DNA from: Ophiodon elongatus
Taxonomy: Eukaryota; Chordata; Actinopteri; Perciformes; Hexagrammidae
Assembly (NCBI GenBank): GCA_016806645.1
Contig: JACSYO010002172.1
Location: forward strand, 126,501-190,500
Length of the DNA stretch: 64,000 nt
Direction of reading: 5' to 3'
Position 1 is the stretch's first letter, and each line of letters starts with the position of its first letter. The position numbers and the translations under genes were made by a program. This document shows, one piece after another, positions 35,615 to 47,892 of the stretch. The notes beneath the pieces were generated by a model that made no database searches, was not told the DNA's origin, and saw only the letters and a program-made list of their open reading frames with translations.

Positions 35615-36066
35615 TACGTTATCAAATTACAAACCAGTTACTGAGAAACAACGATGTAATTGAATTACAGTTACTCATCAAAATGTTGGTGATTACAAGG
35701 GGAATATGTCCGGATATATTATTTTTGGAAAATGTTTTATATGGAGAATATATCAATTATTCTGATGCTCTTTTCCAATCTTAATTCAAGTTATATTGAA
35801 GTACGATTAATACAAATTTGACATTAATCTGTGTTGAGTACTGTTGTGAGGTTTACACTGCATGGTTCAAGTTTATGTTTCTAGGACTTTTCAGCTTTAT
35901 TGCCCAGTTTAACAAATTTGTTATAAAAGTGATGAAAAATAATAAAAATAATAAAGTAATCAAAGTTACATTACTTTGATGAAGTATTTAAATTGTTCCA
36001 TTACTTATTACCTTTAAAACAGAGTAACTAATAATGTATAAGCTTACATGTAACCTTCCCAACACT
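35615..36066 (+). repeat. Dispersed repeat ending CTTCCCAACACTG, interrupted
   Basis: The left part (CCAGTTACTGAGAAACAACG, TGTAATTGAATTACAGTTACT) and the right part (AAGTTACATTACTTTGATGA, GTTCCATTACTTATTACC, ACATGTAACCTTCCCAACACTG) are the two halves of a common fish repeat rich in TTAC words. About 240 bases of unrelated AT-rich sequence separate them. Confidence 0.55.
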
Positions 36067-36680
36067 GTATGTAGACACGCGATGTCTTTAATCTGTTATG
36101 TCCACAGTCTCTCATCCACCGCCAGTGGCAATCTTGATATGCAAATTTTGGTGGGGCCACCCAATATTCATACAAGAACATCTGATGATGCAATCCAAAG
36201 ATACCATAGATATATCCTGACAGTTTCCCTTCCAAAAAGAAGACATGGAAAGCAAAACTTGGCTTTTAATTGGTTAAACAAGTTAACCAATTGTTCTGTT
36301 TAAACCACTCATGGTTGAATTATCTTTTTTTTCTTTTCCTTCTTGAGATATGATTTAGTCATCTGGCTGCTTGTAGGCATGTACATGTACTGTACATGTG
36401 GCCAATGTGGTCCCAAATGTTCTATTTCCAGTTTTTGCTCCAGGGGTGAAGTGCTAAATTGTACTGTAGTTAAATAATCAACACGAGTCACCACTACTGT
36501 TGTAACGTTAACGGAAGTACAATATCAGACCCTCTTTAGCTAGCTATCACGACGTGTACACTCTGGCATCACTAAAATCAACCAATTGGATGCTTCTAGG
36601 GGCCCTGGCCATCAAGTCACACTCACGATCTGAAAGTTCACGTTGAAGGCGCACACATGCACATATGGACAAACCATATG

Positions 36681-36789
36681 CGGTTAATGTTGTAACATTT
36701 GTTAACCGTGAGCGTTTCACCGCATTCACCATGTGTTGTGTTAACTGCGCCTGTTTCACAATATTAACCAAGTGTTACAACGTTAACCG
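36681..36789. repeat. Foldback element with ~26-bp inverted repeats
   Basis: The left end CGGTTAATGTTGTAACATTT plus GTTAA matches the reverse complement of the right end (CGGTTAACGTTGTAACACTT plus GGTTAA) with two substitutions and one gap. A third related word, GTTGTAACGTTAAC, lies at about 36,500. It is probably a tiny MITE or a palindromic duplication. A perfect 7-bp stem CATATGG..CCATATG abuts the left end. Confidence 0.6.
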
Positions 36790-36799
36790 TGTATATCTA

Positions 36800-38450
36800 T
36801 ATATAAATATATATATACATATTCATACTTCGTCCCCTTTGTCCTTTAGAAAGCCCTTTTATGAACAGTTACATTTTGTGCAAGCTGATTCCCTAAAACA
36901 GTGTTGCACCAAGGAAGTGAAACCTGTGAGTACCTAAAAGTGGACAACGTGGTTGCTACACCTAAACATTACATGCTCATTGCAACAAATACCCATGGCT
37001 TCCTTACCATGAGGGGTTTGTAGTCACGGTGTCAATGCTCTGCTCTGTCTTTGGTTCTGCCATGCCTGCTGCTGTTTGGCTCACCTGAAATCACAAACTG
37101 TTGCTGCTGTTGTTCATAAAGCATAACCATAAGCTCCACCTCCACCCAACATCATCCTATAGTCTCTAATTCTTTGTCGTCACTGCCCCATGTTTGTTGA
37201 ACTGAGCGAGTGACGAAGTCAGAACATATACTTCATATACCTGCACTTATTCTGCATTCACATAATAATGTGTTCCACATGAGTTGGATGACTGAGAGCG
37301 AGATGATGGGCTTGGACTTCCCTCCCCACATGCACATGTTGGCATTGCAGAGCACTAAAGCACCACTTGATTTGAAGAGCTAAGCAGGTCTGGAGGCCTG
37401 CCAAAAGGGAGCTCCGATTGCAGTGTTGACATTGCTCTTTCTCATCCTTCACCTGCTATCTATTAGCTGTGTGCTGGTGATACTAGGGCAACGCTGCATT
37501 GTTTCTTCACCGCAGTCATTTGAGAAGATTGGTGGAAAAATAGCGTGGGGGTCCTCCTGGTATCATAAGTGTTTTGGAATATCTGCTTGCTACAGTTCTG
37601 GTTACTAAAGGAGATTTTAAGTGATCGCGAATACCCCTTATGGATACAATGCTTTTCATCTACCCAAAGCCAGTGTGTTAAATTGTAAATGTATGCCAAC
37701 TGATATGACAATAACATTACATGCATTCTGTGACTTTGTTCCAATTGTGTGAGAGGCCATAAAGGTCTCTGTTGTGAAACAGTGCTTACAATCACCTAGA
37801 ATGTGATTATTTGCCCCCTTGTTCCTTTGTGTCCCCCTGTGGTATTAATAACGTGTGAATTATCAAGCCATTGTTCTGTGTTGTGTTTTGTGTTTATGAT
37901 GCGACACGTATTTCAGATCTCAATGTACAGCGAGTCCTCAGAGAGAAGTATCATGGTGGTGTGTGTTACCCCCAGAGGACAAGCAGGTATAGGTTTACAC
38001 ACACAGACAACTCATGCATACACACTTTTATTGTATGCACCCATATACACCTACTGTACATGTACTGTATGCATGAGCCCATACACACATTCAGGTTGGG
38101 ATTATAGTCTGGTTTAAACTGGGCACTTGAGAGGTTTTACAGGGCTGCACTCTGGTAGCCTAAAATGAGTTATAAATAATAATAAAAAGCTATTTTCAGA
38201 AAATCAAATTATTTTTAACTCAATTATTTTATAATTGAATAAACAACAGACTTAAAGCCGACCAGCAGGCACGGCCATATACCCATATTCATCTGATTTC
38301 CGAAAATAAAACGAGTCCTCAAACTGTTGTAGTGCCTGCAGTTATGATATAAACAAAACTATCAGGCCCGGTGAAATATATTGACATATTACATTTCTGA
38401 TACGTTCATATTCAAAGACTATCAAGTAGTGACGTGCGGGCCAGGGCTAT
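36800..38450. other. Non-coding stretch without recognised features
   Basis: AT-rich unique sequence. Frames of up to 110 codons occur but show no protein-like pattern. Short self-complementary TGTACATGTAC words occur near 36,380 and 38,052. Confidence 0.35.
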
Positions 38451-38930
38451 TTAAAGCTAGGGTTGGTAATCTTGAGAAGCCACCAAGAGTAAACTAGATA
38501 AAACAAATGATCCAACAGAAGAACCCAGCTCAAGGAAAGTAGCGAGCAACGCTAGCTCCAAAACTCGCTAAATCTAGCAAGAAAGTTGCCTAGTTGGCAA
38601 TACTGACGGCCCGTACCTTCAGACCTCCCTCCAAAGCCACTCCTCCGAAAAATCCAACCAACATGGCTATTGTTAGTACTCAAGGCTGTCAAGCTAGCAG
38701 CTCGTGGAAGCATCCGCTGACGCGCAATGAGAGTATGGGCAGAGCACACGCAGGGAGACAGGGAGGCATGAAATGATTGGTTGGGCTTATTCCAGTCCGG
38801 CGACGGCCACACAAACCATTTTCTTTTCTTTTTTGTCAGAGCATCTGATTTATTGATTACTGTCGGATGTAATTAGACTTTAAACAAATATAACAAAAAA
38901 TGTTTCTGAAAAAGATGACCAACCCTATCT
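38451..38930. mobile_element. TTAA-flanked MITE, long copy (~476 bp)
   Basis: The left terminus AGCTAGGGTTGGTAATC (38455-) and the right terminus read on the other strand, AGATAGGGTTGGTCATC, agree at 15 of 17 positions. TTAA precedes the left end but is lost on the right. The left ~110 bases align with the short copy at 51,577 (CCCAG, AGTAGCGAGCAACGCTAGCTCCAAAA). No transposase is encoded. A piggyBac relationship is suggested by TTAA at the better-preserved copy. Confidence 0.7.
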
Positions 38931-39405
38931 CATATACCCGCACCCACCCGACCCGTTATGAGAGCCAATCTGCAAACATGTGCGTTAACCACCCGGACCG
39001 AACCGGAGATAGGCCGGATAAGGACACAGACGGCAAGCCTGTGGCGCTAAGTCCAGGAACAACTACATTTAGAGCTGTTCAGAGCACTCTCTTTCTCTCC
39101 CACCCACAATAGTGGGAAGATGCTGGCTAAATAAACAGACAGAATGTTCCAAAAGGAGTTCTTTATTGTTGAATAGCAAGAAAACACATAACCCTTTATA
39201 AAAGACATGAACTCCCTCTCTTTCTCTGTCTCTCTCTCACACACAACCCTCCCATTCCTGAAAGAAATTGGATTAAGAAGTGCTTTTACTTGTGAAAGTT
39301 ATAGCAGCACAAGTTTTTTAGCAGCGAAATTCATCCTGTGATACTTGCTGTTTCCCTCCAAAAATCTGAGGTCAAATAAGTCTAAGCAGCAGTCAGTCTG
39401 CAGAA

Positions 39406-39535
39406 GGGGGGGTGGGTGGGTGGGTGGTGGGGGGGGGGATTAGCTCATGTGCTGTGCAGGCTAAGCCAAAGAACCCTCTACTGCCCGTTCCTTAATGCTT
39501 ATTAAGCGGTCTCTGCCTCTAGTCAGCTCCTCCTC

Positions 39536-39569
<34 letters not shown>

Positions 39570-39663
39570 CACACACACACACACACATACACACACACAC
39601 ACACACGCACACACGCACACACACACACGCGCATGCACGCACACACACACACACACACACGCA
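39406..39663. repeat. (GGGT)n tract and interrupted (CA)n microsatellite
   Basis: A G-rich GGGTGGGT run (39406-39439), with potential to form a G-quadruplex, is followed 100 bases later by a 120-base CA array (39539-39663) broken by TG, TA and CG units. Confidence 0.95.
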
Positions 39664-40009
39664 TCATGCATTGGCACAGGTAGGATTTTGACAAGACCCT
39701 TTTTGTCATGTGTGCTGTGTCACTAAGTCAATGCATTTTAATTGGCTTTAAGTGTCTTTTAGTGGAGGATAGAAACAGCTACACACATTAGTTAAAAGTG
39801 TTAAAAAGCAAAAGTTATGTAATACTTCTAATGTGCATAGAACACAAGTTGTACACAGTATACAGCATGCATGTTAACATTTGTGGGGAAATGCGCTTCC
39901 TGAGTTGATTTTATTCGAAGGGAAGTGTTTCCAAACTCGCTCATCGTGCCTTCGTCCTGAGGTCAAGGTGGTTAGAGAATAATCCAGCCTTGCGAGGAGC
40001 GAGAGTGCG

Positions 40010-40480
40010 AGCGTCGCATGCCGTCTGGACAGCATCCTTGTGACTGGCGGCTCTGCACGGCAGGTCCAGACAGACCTAGAGAGAGGATTTGGTCACGCAG
40101 GAGTGGGAAACTGGGGCACACTGGGATCTGTGGTCCTCAGAGTGGAGTCCTGGGCCGATCCTGGCGACAGTTGTCGCCACATCCCATTGGTCCAGCTGCA
40201 ACTGGCGGCAAGGCAGATATTGGGTGTCAGCTGTTGTGCTGGCAGCTGTCAGTCAGTCGCCACCTGCCTTTTGGGCTGGATTGGCTTCTCGACTGGCTGT
40301 GTGGTCAGGTCTTTGGACTGCGTGTGTTCATACACATGACTGGGACACTTCACAAGGAGGGTTTTGGACGTGTTTTTCAACTTCCATGGATTAGGAGAAT
40401 CTTTGGAGCAGCAGCATGTGCATGTCGAGCTCGTAACTGGGGTGAGTGTGCTTCATGTCCAGCCTGAGCCAAGTGTTTGC
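40010..40480. promoter_or_regulatory. Candidate enhancer with E-box cluster
   Basis: A GC-rich, non-repetitive block carries three CAGCTG E-boxes within 56 bases (40193, 40228, 40243) and, 20 bases upstream, the near-perfect palindrome TGGCGACAGTTGTCGCCA (40162-40179), which holds a CAGTTG E-box. All three forward frames are open over 300-450 bases, but the predicted peptides are unrecognisable and Trp/Cys-rich, and the three frames cannot all be coding. The block ends near GGGGTGAGTG, a donor-like word. Tissue-specific bHLH binding is an inference from the motifs. Confidence 0.3.
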
Positions 40481-40899
40481 TTAATATAGACAAACTAGTC
40501 CAATCTGAAAGCCATTAGGGTGAACGTGAAAGTATCCCAGTAGATTGTCTCATACACTTACCTGATAGGACTCGCCAGACTCAGGATTTGCACTTCATTT
40601 GTTGTTTCTACTTGCTGTGGCATTAAATAGAAGTCAATGTTTTGATACCAGGGCTTTAGTGTGTTTGCATGGGTAAGTGCTCACAGAGCCTGCAGGGAAC
40701 ACACAGGAATGAGAGGCTAAATAATCACATGGGAGATATAAACCGGTTACAGAGACGTCTCTGGCCTCTTATGTGATTGGAACATACACAGAATGTGAGA
40801 GATGCCATCCCTACAGACCGCGATGCTGCTATGCAATAAAACACTGAACCGTAAGAAAGAAGATGAAAAAGTGGAAAAGGCTTTTTTAATGCTGATGTT

Positions 40900-41290
40900 C
40901 AAACATTCTTTTAATTCTTGGCTCTCTGACGATGTGCTTGTTTTCCACCATTGGCACAGCAGGTGCTGCACACCCCCTTATTACCTAGCCCTGGTTGATT
41001 GCTTGTTATGCCTGAGTGCGTTTGGCTGAAGGCGCGCGCTGGTGTCAGTGGTGAATGCCCTCCTAATGGGGGCAGCAATCAGGCAGCCGTCGCCGCCGAG
41101 CCAAAGGAAAACACGCTAGGAACATGTAGCATGTCAGAGGCTCATTAAGGAGCGCAGCAGCGTTTATAAGAGGAACAGTGAATCACTGTGCTCCCCCAGA
41201 GCGCTGAGAGGAGGGAGTCCTGCACTCGTCATCAATCTACACACACCGCTGGCTGTGTGTGTGAGCACAGGCCCGTTTTCTCACTGTTCC
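40900..41290. promoter_or_regulatory. Candidate regulatory block (CNE-like)
   Basis: Non-repetitive sequence with GGCGCGCGCTGG, CCGTCGCCGCCGAGCC, TCATTAAGGAG and a HOX-like TTTATAAG. No coding frame. Called on texture and motif density. Confidence 0.27.
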
Positions 41291-41867
41291 TATGTTCAAA
41301 GGTCTCCAAAGATGAGGGCTTACAAACTATTAATGTGTGTGTATGAGTTTGATATACATGTGTGAGTGCTGAGCTTCAGGGCATCACCTCTATTTAAGGC
41401 ACTTCAGGTCATTGTTTTACTCCATTTTTCCATACGTGAAGATAAAATACTTCCCGTATACCCTTTAAAATACCGCCGACAATGGAGGGTACAATTCATG
41501 GCAGCATTTTGACTCATATCTTAAATCCATATCCATTGTAGCTTCATATTTAGCAGTCAGCTATAAGAGTTGTCTAGAACGTCTCATCCAACTCTTGGCA
41601 AGAATTAGCATCAAATGTCAAACTATTCCCTGAATGTCTAAAAAGGGACTAACCAGAATTGTGGAAAAAATATATATTTAAATATGGTTTTGTACAAGTT
41701 CAGGTCTATTCAAATTGAAAAACTTGCTTAACAACGAATCATTTTGTAAAAGAAAAAAATACATTCATATCACAGTTTGATCCTGCAAAATATTTGCTTA
41801 GTTATTTAATGTATCAATTTCGTTGTGAAAAAGGTGCAAAATAAAAATTCAGGACAAACTAAGGGCC

Positions 41868-42062
41868 TTGCCTCCACACGGCTCTCAACATGGCGCGGCT
41901 GAGCCGGCAGCAAGCCGCTAACGATGCTAACAGTGCAAAGAACAGCAACAGTGCTCACCTGAGCGGGAACCAGAGAGTGGGCGCTGTGCTGGAACCACCG
42001 TATGAGCACAGAGCAGAGCGGGGGCACTCCTCATGCACGCTCACGTGCACGCTCACGTGCAC
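41868..42062 (+). repeat. 'CTCAACATGGCG' interspersed repeat, main copy
   Basis: ACGGCTCTCAACATGGCG, GCTGAGCCGGCAGCAAGCCG, CTAACGATGCTAACAGTGC match copies at 3,366 and, inverted, 47,893-48,102. Its right part ends in two tandem CTCACGTGCACG units containing CACGTG. It holds a 75-codon frame from the repeat's own ATG that is not conserved in the other copies, so it is not a gene. Confidence 0.6.
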
Positions 42063-42289
42063 GAAGAGAGAGGGAGAGCTACTCAGGGAGACATTACTCC
42101 ACAATGTCTTTACTTAGATAATAGTTGTATGCTGCTCTGAATTTAAAATATAGTACCTTCACGTTGTAAAACCACTAGTTCTGAGTTATGATGGAGTAAA
42201 AAGTAAAAAACACAAAGTCTGTAATAAAATGTGAATTCAGCTTGGACCAAATAAAGAGCAACCTAACGTAATCTCACCCATCTGACTGC

Positions 42290-42670
42290 TCTATTGAATC
42301 CTTCACTTGAAGCATTACCGGAGGAAACACCTTGTGTACACAGTCTAGACCAGAAAGCGTGAACGCATCAATTCTTCAGACATTAGCTCTTGATTAACTC
42401 TTCCAATTAGATCATCAGCAGGACTGAGCCCTGATACAAACCAAGTGGGATAGCAGACACAGCCAGAGTGAATTGTGTCATTGTGAGGCTGATAATGGCT
42501 GCCTTCTTACTCACATTAAATGCAAGTCAGGGGGGCCCTTGAGGCCCCTGGCGGCCTGTTTTTGCATGAAGTAAAATGCCTCCCATTCAATAGGACGCGG
42601 GCCGTTAAACATTTATGGAGGTTGTTTAAACAGACGTTAACTGCAGATTAAATAAGATCTGCGCTCCTGG
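42290..42670. promoter_or_regulatory. Candidate regulatory block (CNE-like)
   Basis: Non-repetitive block with GGCTGATAATGGCTGCC, GGCGGCCTGTTTTTGCATG and a palindromic FOX-type TGTTTAAACA (42623-42632). No plausible frame. It is immediately followed by a CA microsatellite. Confidence 0.27.
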
Positions 42671-42698
42671 TTGGGAAGAATCTGCCGTTCAGATCCCG

Positions 42699-42710
42699 CA
42701 CACACGCACG

Positions 42711-42788
<78 letters not shown>
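42699..42788. repeat. (CA)n microsatellite
   Basis: A long AC run preceded by CGCACG units. Confidence 0.98.
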
Positions 42789-42790
<2 letters not shown>

Positions 42791-43175
42791 CATGAAACCA
42801 TGGCATGTACATACATAATCACACACACAGACGTCTGAATTACAAGCTGCACACACATTGATAATTCATGCCCAACACCCGGCCTTCCCCTCAGCCATTG
42901 CTGCTGGGGTTTACATTCTAAGGGTTCCCTAATGGATCGTACATGTATCTAGTAGGTGTGAACATATTTAGCATTATGAGGATTATTTAAGGCTTAGACT
43001 TGTTTTGTTTTGTGTTGTTTCCACCTCGTAGACAAAAGTCTTTTGATTGATGGGCAACCATCAGTACTTTTCATACTTTCCTAAACTCTTTTACACAAAG
43101 GACCCATGTTCAATCATATTTCTCTACAAGAAGTTAACCAGAGACTTTTTCCCCAAATTGGACTGAAATGGTAGC

Positions 43176-43420
43176 TTAAAGGTGCAACGTATAAGATCTG
43201 GCCAAAACATTAAAAACATAAAAAAAGTTAAAAAAATCATTATCAACAGAATGTGAAGGGGGGACAGTTTTGACGTTACGTGTTACTGAAATGAGCATGC
43301 TAACCAGCTAGCCGACGCTCCCCTCCTGGTGTGGGGGTCTCCTGGTGGGGGGGGTCTCCTGGTGGAGGGGTCTCCTGGACGCGGAGAGGCTGATGGGAAG
43401 GTGCGGGTAGTTTTCTTGTT
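43176..43420 (+). repeat. Possible TTAA-type MITE relic
   Basis: TTAAAGGTGCAACGTATAAGAT is a terminus I associate with a common fish piggyBac-like MITE. A matching right end was not found, so the limit is uncertain. The interior contains an imperfect triplicate GGGTCTCCTGGTG-type repeat (43,335-43,378). Confidence 0.45.
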
Positions 43421-44159
43421 GCTGCCGCTTTGGATTTGTATCCAAACATATAACATATACAACATTATAAGATAGTAGTGTTATTTTGACCGGCTCTCAA
43501 AGTTTCAGCAGTTTGGTCACATGTTTAGATTGTATGGACCCAGTAGTACAGTTGAAAAGCTGCCCAATATTTCTTTGCCTGCGTGTGATTTGGCATTACA
43601 CATGGCATCTTCAAGTCATACACTAAATGAACGAGAGCAACAAGGGTCTTTATTTTGTAATTTGATGGATTATACAACCCAAATATCAAAATCAAAAAAT
43701 CAAAAAATGGTCTGAAATTGCCGTAACCTTGGGCAACCGGTAAGATCTTTTAAATGAACATTCGTGGATTGTCATGAAACACGTACATTGTTGGCGTGTC
43801 AGCTAAAACATGTCGTCACTGTATTAAAAATATGGAATCCGGATAGCATTACTTTTCCTGGGAAACACATTTCCAATTTTTCAGAGAATTGAATTTGGAA
43901 CGTGACAAATGGAAAATTGTTTAATTTTCAGGTTGGGCTCTTTCGTCAGCAGCCACATTTTGACCACGACCAGTGCAATGTATACAACGTACGTGTCAAC
44001 CAGCCGTTAGCCCAACATGTGCCAACCCCTTTACACCAAGCAATCCTCACGTGCACACGTTTGACCTGGACCTGGAGAGGTTGCATTATTTTTACATCCA
44101 AATGTGAGAAAAGTGAGAAAAAAAACGTTCCCTCAATGTACATCAAAAAAGCCATGGAG
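43421..44159. other. Non-coding stretch without recognised features
   Basis: AT-rich unique sequence. Open frames of up to 96 codons appear random. Confidence 0.35.
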
Positions 44160-45130
44160 TAATTTGTTTGTGATTGGGAGGTATTCAGGCAGTATTTCAT
44201 CTGCCCCGGTATTGGAGCGCGTTTCCTGTTCATCACTTTCCCTTTACCCGGCTAATCTGGCCCTGAAACCTCTGTCTGCGTGGGCGAGACCTGGCCCTCT
44301 GTAAAAAGGATGTGACCAGAAGAGATTATCTTTGGTCCTTCCCCGCTGTCTCGTTCTCAACCCAGACAGAAACGTGACGTGAGGTTGACGTCTGGCCCGG
44401 AGCTCAGCGTTGCGCGTCAGCTAATATGGAGTTAGCCTCCTTTTCGCTGCCCTGTAATTAGCAGTGGAGGCCGGTTGGGAGATGAACTGTATAGGTGAAG
44501 AGGAAACACCATGAGGTCACGAGGTCACGAGACTGGCAATGGGTCACTGTCAGGGTCAGGGACTTGTTAATGAGGCGAGGCTGCTTTGACTGCGTTGATT
44601 AGTTAGTTGGCCTTGTGGGAAGAACTGGAAGTGGTGGGATTTGGACTTCAGGCAGGAGAAAAAAAATAAAGTCATGGGTCAGCGCTCTGACAACCTGGAG
44701 CTCACAAAAAATGTAATTATAAAAAAAAAAATCCTACTTTAGATGAACAATAACCTTTCAATATTTTCACAATCTTTAAATAAACCATCTCAAATGTATC
44801 AATGAACACAGATTTTGGAAATGTGTTATTTTTTTATTTACATCCTCTGAGCCAGTGTGTTTAGATATGGTAATAAGCCTGCTCACACAGTTGAGTTGGC
44901 AGTGCACACAGTTGGCTCGTTGTTGTTTTGGTGTTTTGTGTGGGCTGGGGCCAGGGTGCCTGCCGAGGCGCTGGTGTGGACAGCTGGCCCGTCTGATCCC
45001 TCTAGTCTGCTCTTAAATCGGTTTTAGCGGCAGCACTAATAAAGCTGATTATCTGAGTGGCTCAAGGCCCCACTAACCCTGTGACACTCCTGGCAGCTGG
45101 TGGGACGGCGGCTCGGAAGCCATCCACACT
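44160..45130. promoter_or_regulatory. Two candidate regulatory blocks (CNE-like)
   Basis: Blocks at about 44,160-44,640 and 44,880-45,130 are non-repetitive and balanced, separated by AT-rich DNA. They carry CTGTAATTAGC (44452), CAGCTAATATGGAGTTAGCC, GCACTAATAAAGCTGATTA and a doubled GAGGTCACGA nuclear-receptor-like half-site (44,514-44,532). No coding potential. Conservation would have to be shown. Confidence 0.28.
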
Positions 45131-46000
45131 GCAAAAAAAGAGGCATATTAATTAGTTATTTGGTCATATAACATGTAGATTTCACATTTCCACTCGAAAT
45201 AAGCAGGTAATGGAAACAACACTGGCACACACAGCTGCTATTATACAGTAGATATATAGATACATTGCTCTTTTACTAATTTGGTTTTTTTTTCATCCCA
45301 GTCGATTTATTTTCACACAAAAATACACATAAAGGTATTTAAACTCCTCCCTCCTCATCTACTTTTCTCCATTGACAACTAAGTCTTGTCTCCTTCCTTC
45401 CTCCTGTTCCAGCCTTGGGGTTCCCTCTCTCCATCCTCCCTCCCTCGCTCTTTAGTCCTCCGCCTCCCTCTCGTACGGTCCTCACTCTCTGGGCAGCTGC
45501 TGCTTAACCCTCTCTGCTGCTCCGCCCCCTCCCCTCCCCCCTCTCCCCCCCTTCCTCATCCCCACCATCACTGTTCCCACTTTACATTTAATGTACACAC
45601 TCAGGGGTGTAGATAAAGACAGTGCAGGCAGTGTGGCTGCATTGGAGCCCGTGTGGTGGTGGGGGGCCCGAAGAGAGACTAGGCGCTCCAAAAAAACTAT
45701 TACATCTGAGGTAGACGATCAACCTTATGTTATAGTTCAAAGAGGCATTCACATTAAATAGACAGATAAGCCATTTGCTATATATTCCCTCGAAAAGGAA
45801 AACCCTTCTTTTCTTTTTTTTCCAACACTCCCTTATGTGTAGTCCCGTTGTTGAACATGTGGGGGACACGGAAGGGGGGGTGGCCCTTTCAGTCTAATTG
45901 TTTAATGTGCTAAACGTGTGCTAAAGGACTCACACTGACTGTGTGAAGTATGGGGCACTAGGGGTTGGGCTTTGGACTTTTCCCCTGTACGTAGAGAGAG
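45131..46000. other. Low-complexity pyrimidine tract and a repeat scrap
   Basis: From 45,385 to 45,575 the plus strand is strongly C/T-rich (TCCCTCCCTCGCTC, CCCCTCCCCCCTCTCCC). At 45,600-45,720, GGCAGTGTGGCTGCATTGGAG and GGGCCCGAAGAGAGACTAGG look like a dispersed fish repeat that I recognise weakly. Confidence 0.4.

Positions 46001-46048
<48 letters not shown>
46001..46048. repeat. (CG)n(CA)n microsatellite
   Basis: CGCGCGCG passing into an uninterrupted CA run. Both halves have Z-DNA-forming potential. Confidence 0.96.
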
Positions 46049-46050
<2 letters not shown>

Positions 46051-46974
46051 TAATGGTGTCTTAATATTCCTATTGATTGGTGTGTGATGTCGTGTTGGGA
46101 GGGCAGCACGGGGCGGGCGGCGAGGTTATTTCAGGCAAACATGAGTCATATAAAAGTTGAAGGCAATTTTGACAGAGAACATTCACAAACAACTTGATTA
46201 CTGTGAAAGTCCAGATTATGGTAATAGTTAGATTACTTTTACATGATTTCCAATAACCCCAACAATAGCTCAGTTATGATCCAGAGGGACACATGGAGGC
46301 AAGAAATAGGGTTGTAATAGAAAAATTGAGGGTTGAGGTGTCAACAAGTTTTACAGAACACCTTAAAGTTGGAAATGTTAAGCGTTGCATTGTATTAAAC
46401 TTTAAATGTGTTTAAACTGTGTAATTACCTTTCTGTTATTGGCAGAGTCCACCTTTTCTGCACAGGACTCATATTGTGTATTCCAAGCACAAGGGATCCA
46501 GAGGAACAATGAGGCCACATGAGATCACGAGTTCAACTCAAAACAAATGGACCCTATGAATCCTATAGGCCCGCGGTTAGTTTGGATGCATTACTTTAAA
46601 ATGTTCTTAGAGAGCCCCATTACTTTACTTTTGTAGCAGTAAGATTATGTGTATTCAAGGTTTTTTCCCCTTTATACTCATGATTAAAATTGACTGTAAA
46701 TCCCCATAAAAAAAAAAGAAAATTCCACCCGGTGGGGAATGTCTTTCTTGGCTTTTCCACCCATGATTGGCATCCCTGCTTAGAGACCTGTATGCCATTA
46801 ACTCCAGTGAACACATCAAATAACAGACTGGAATCTTAAAAGGACCCCGTTGAACTTTATAGTACCATTAGCACTGATGTGGAGCAATGTTTCTTTAAGC
46901 GGATTCCCGTTTTTCGGCACAAGGATACGCATGACCTTTCCTGCTAACCGCTCCCCAACAGTCCACTGATTGTA

Positions 46975-47430
46975 AAAGTCTGTACCAAATGTTTCGGCAA
47001 TGCATCTAATAGTTCCCCAGTTTCAGATATTTCACTCTGTACCAACAATGGCAACATACTGGTGGTGCTAGAGGAACAGTCAGGAGGATTCCCAATGACT
47101 GGGAACCAGGGATATCTGTACAAAATATGGTGGGTACCAATACAAGTAGATGTTGAGACATTTCTGGGAGTAAGGGATCACTAAGGTCATTAGAGTTTGT
47201 CCTCTAAGCAATTTGAATATCTGTGGCAAATTAATGGGATTCTCTCTGACAGTTTTAAAGATATTTCACTTTGAACCATCAATATCAATCTCATGGAGGC
47301 ACTAGGGGAAAGGTCACAGGTCACCACAGTTTTTAGGATAAATCCTCTGTCCGTACAAAAAGTCATGGAAATCCATCCAACAGTTGTCATGATGTTTCAG
47401 TTTGAACCAAAGCTGTGGACCGACATTGAA
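46975..47430 (+). repeat. Dispersed teleost repeat with internal repeat units
   Basis: Words such as CTGTACAAAATATGGTGG, TAGATGTTGAGACATTTCTGG, GGTGCTAGAGGAACAGTCAGG and AATCCATCCAACAGTTGTCA recur in imperfect form two to three times. This is the structure of a common percomorph repeat (unit about 130-150 bases). It is diverged and non-coding. Confidence 0.6.
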
Positions 47431-47892
47431 ATCCCTAGACTTGAATTTGTGGATGTTTTATGAGCAATATAATGAATTGATCATTAGTTAAGCCTCCAGG
47501 ATGCATGCTACACAATGGTGAGCTGTGTGTTGAGAAACACTGAGCATACACATTGCACGAAAATACAGGATTTAAGGATAATGACTTTAGTGCAAGCTTT
47601 ATTGACATCTCCGATGTAACGTGAATAATTGCAAAGAACAACCATTTGGCAGACACTTTTGTCCAGAGCTTAGCTTACATTTCACTCAAAATCTGTTTAA
47701 TATTTTCCCATTACTGCTAATCATAGCTTCCTTTTCTTTGCCATAATGGCAAACTTTACTGAGAATATATTTCCTTCTACAATAAGAAATGCTATACACA
47801 TAAATATGTAATATATACATACATACACAAATTGAAAGATCTACTAATTGAGTCATACTCAATGGTTATGTAATACTGTGAGTACACAGAAA

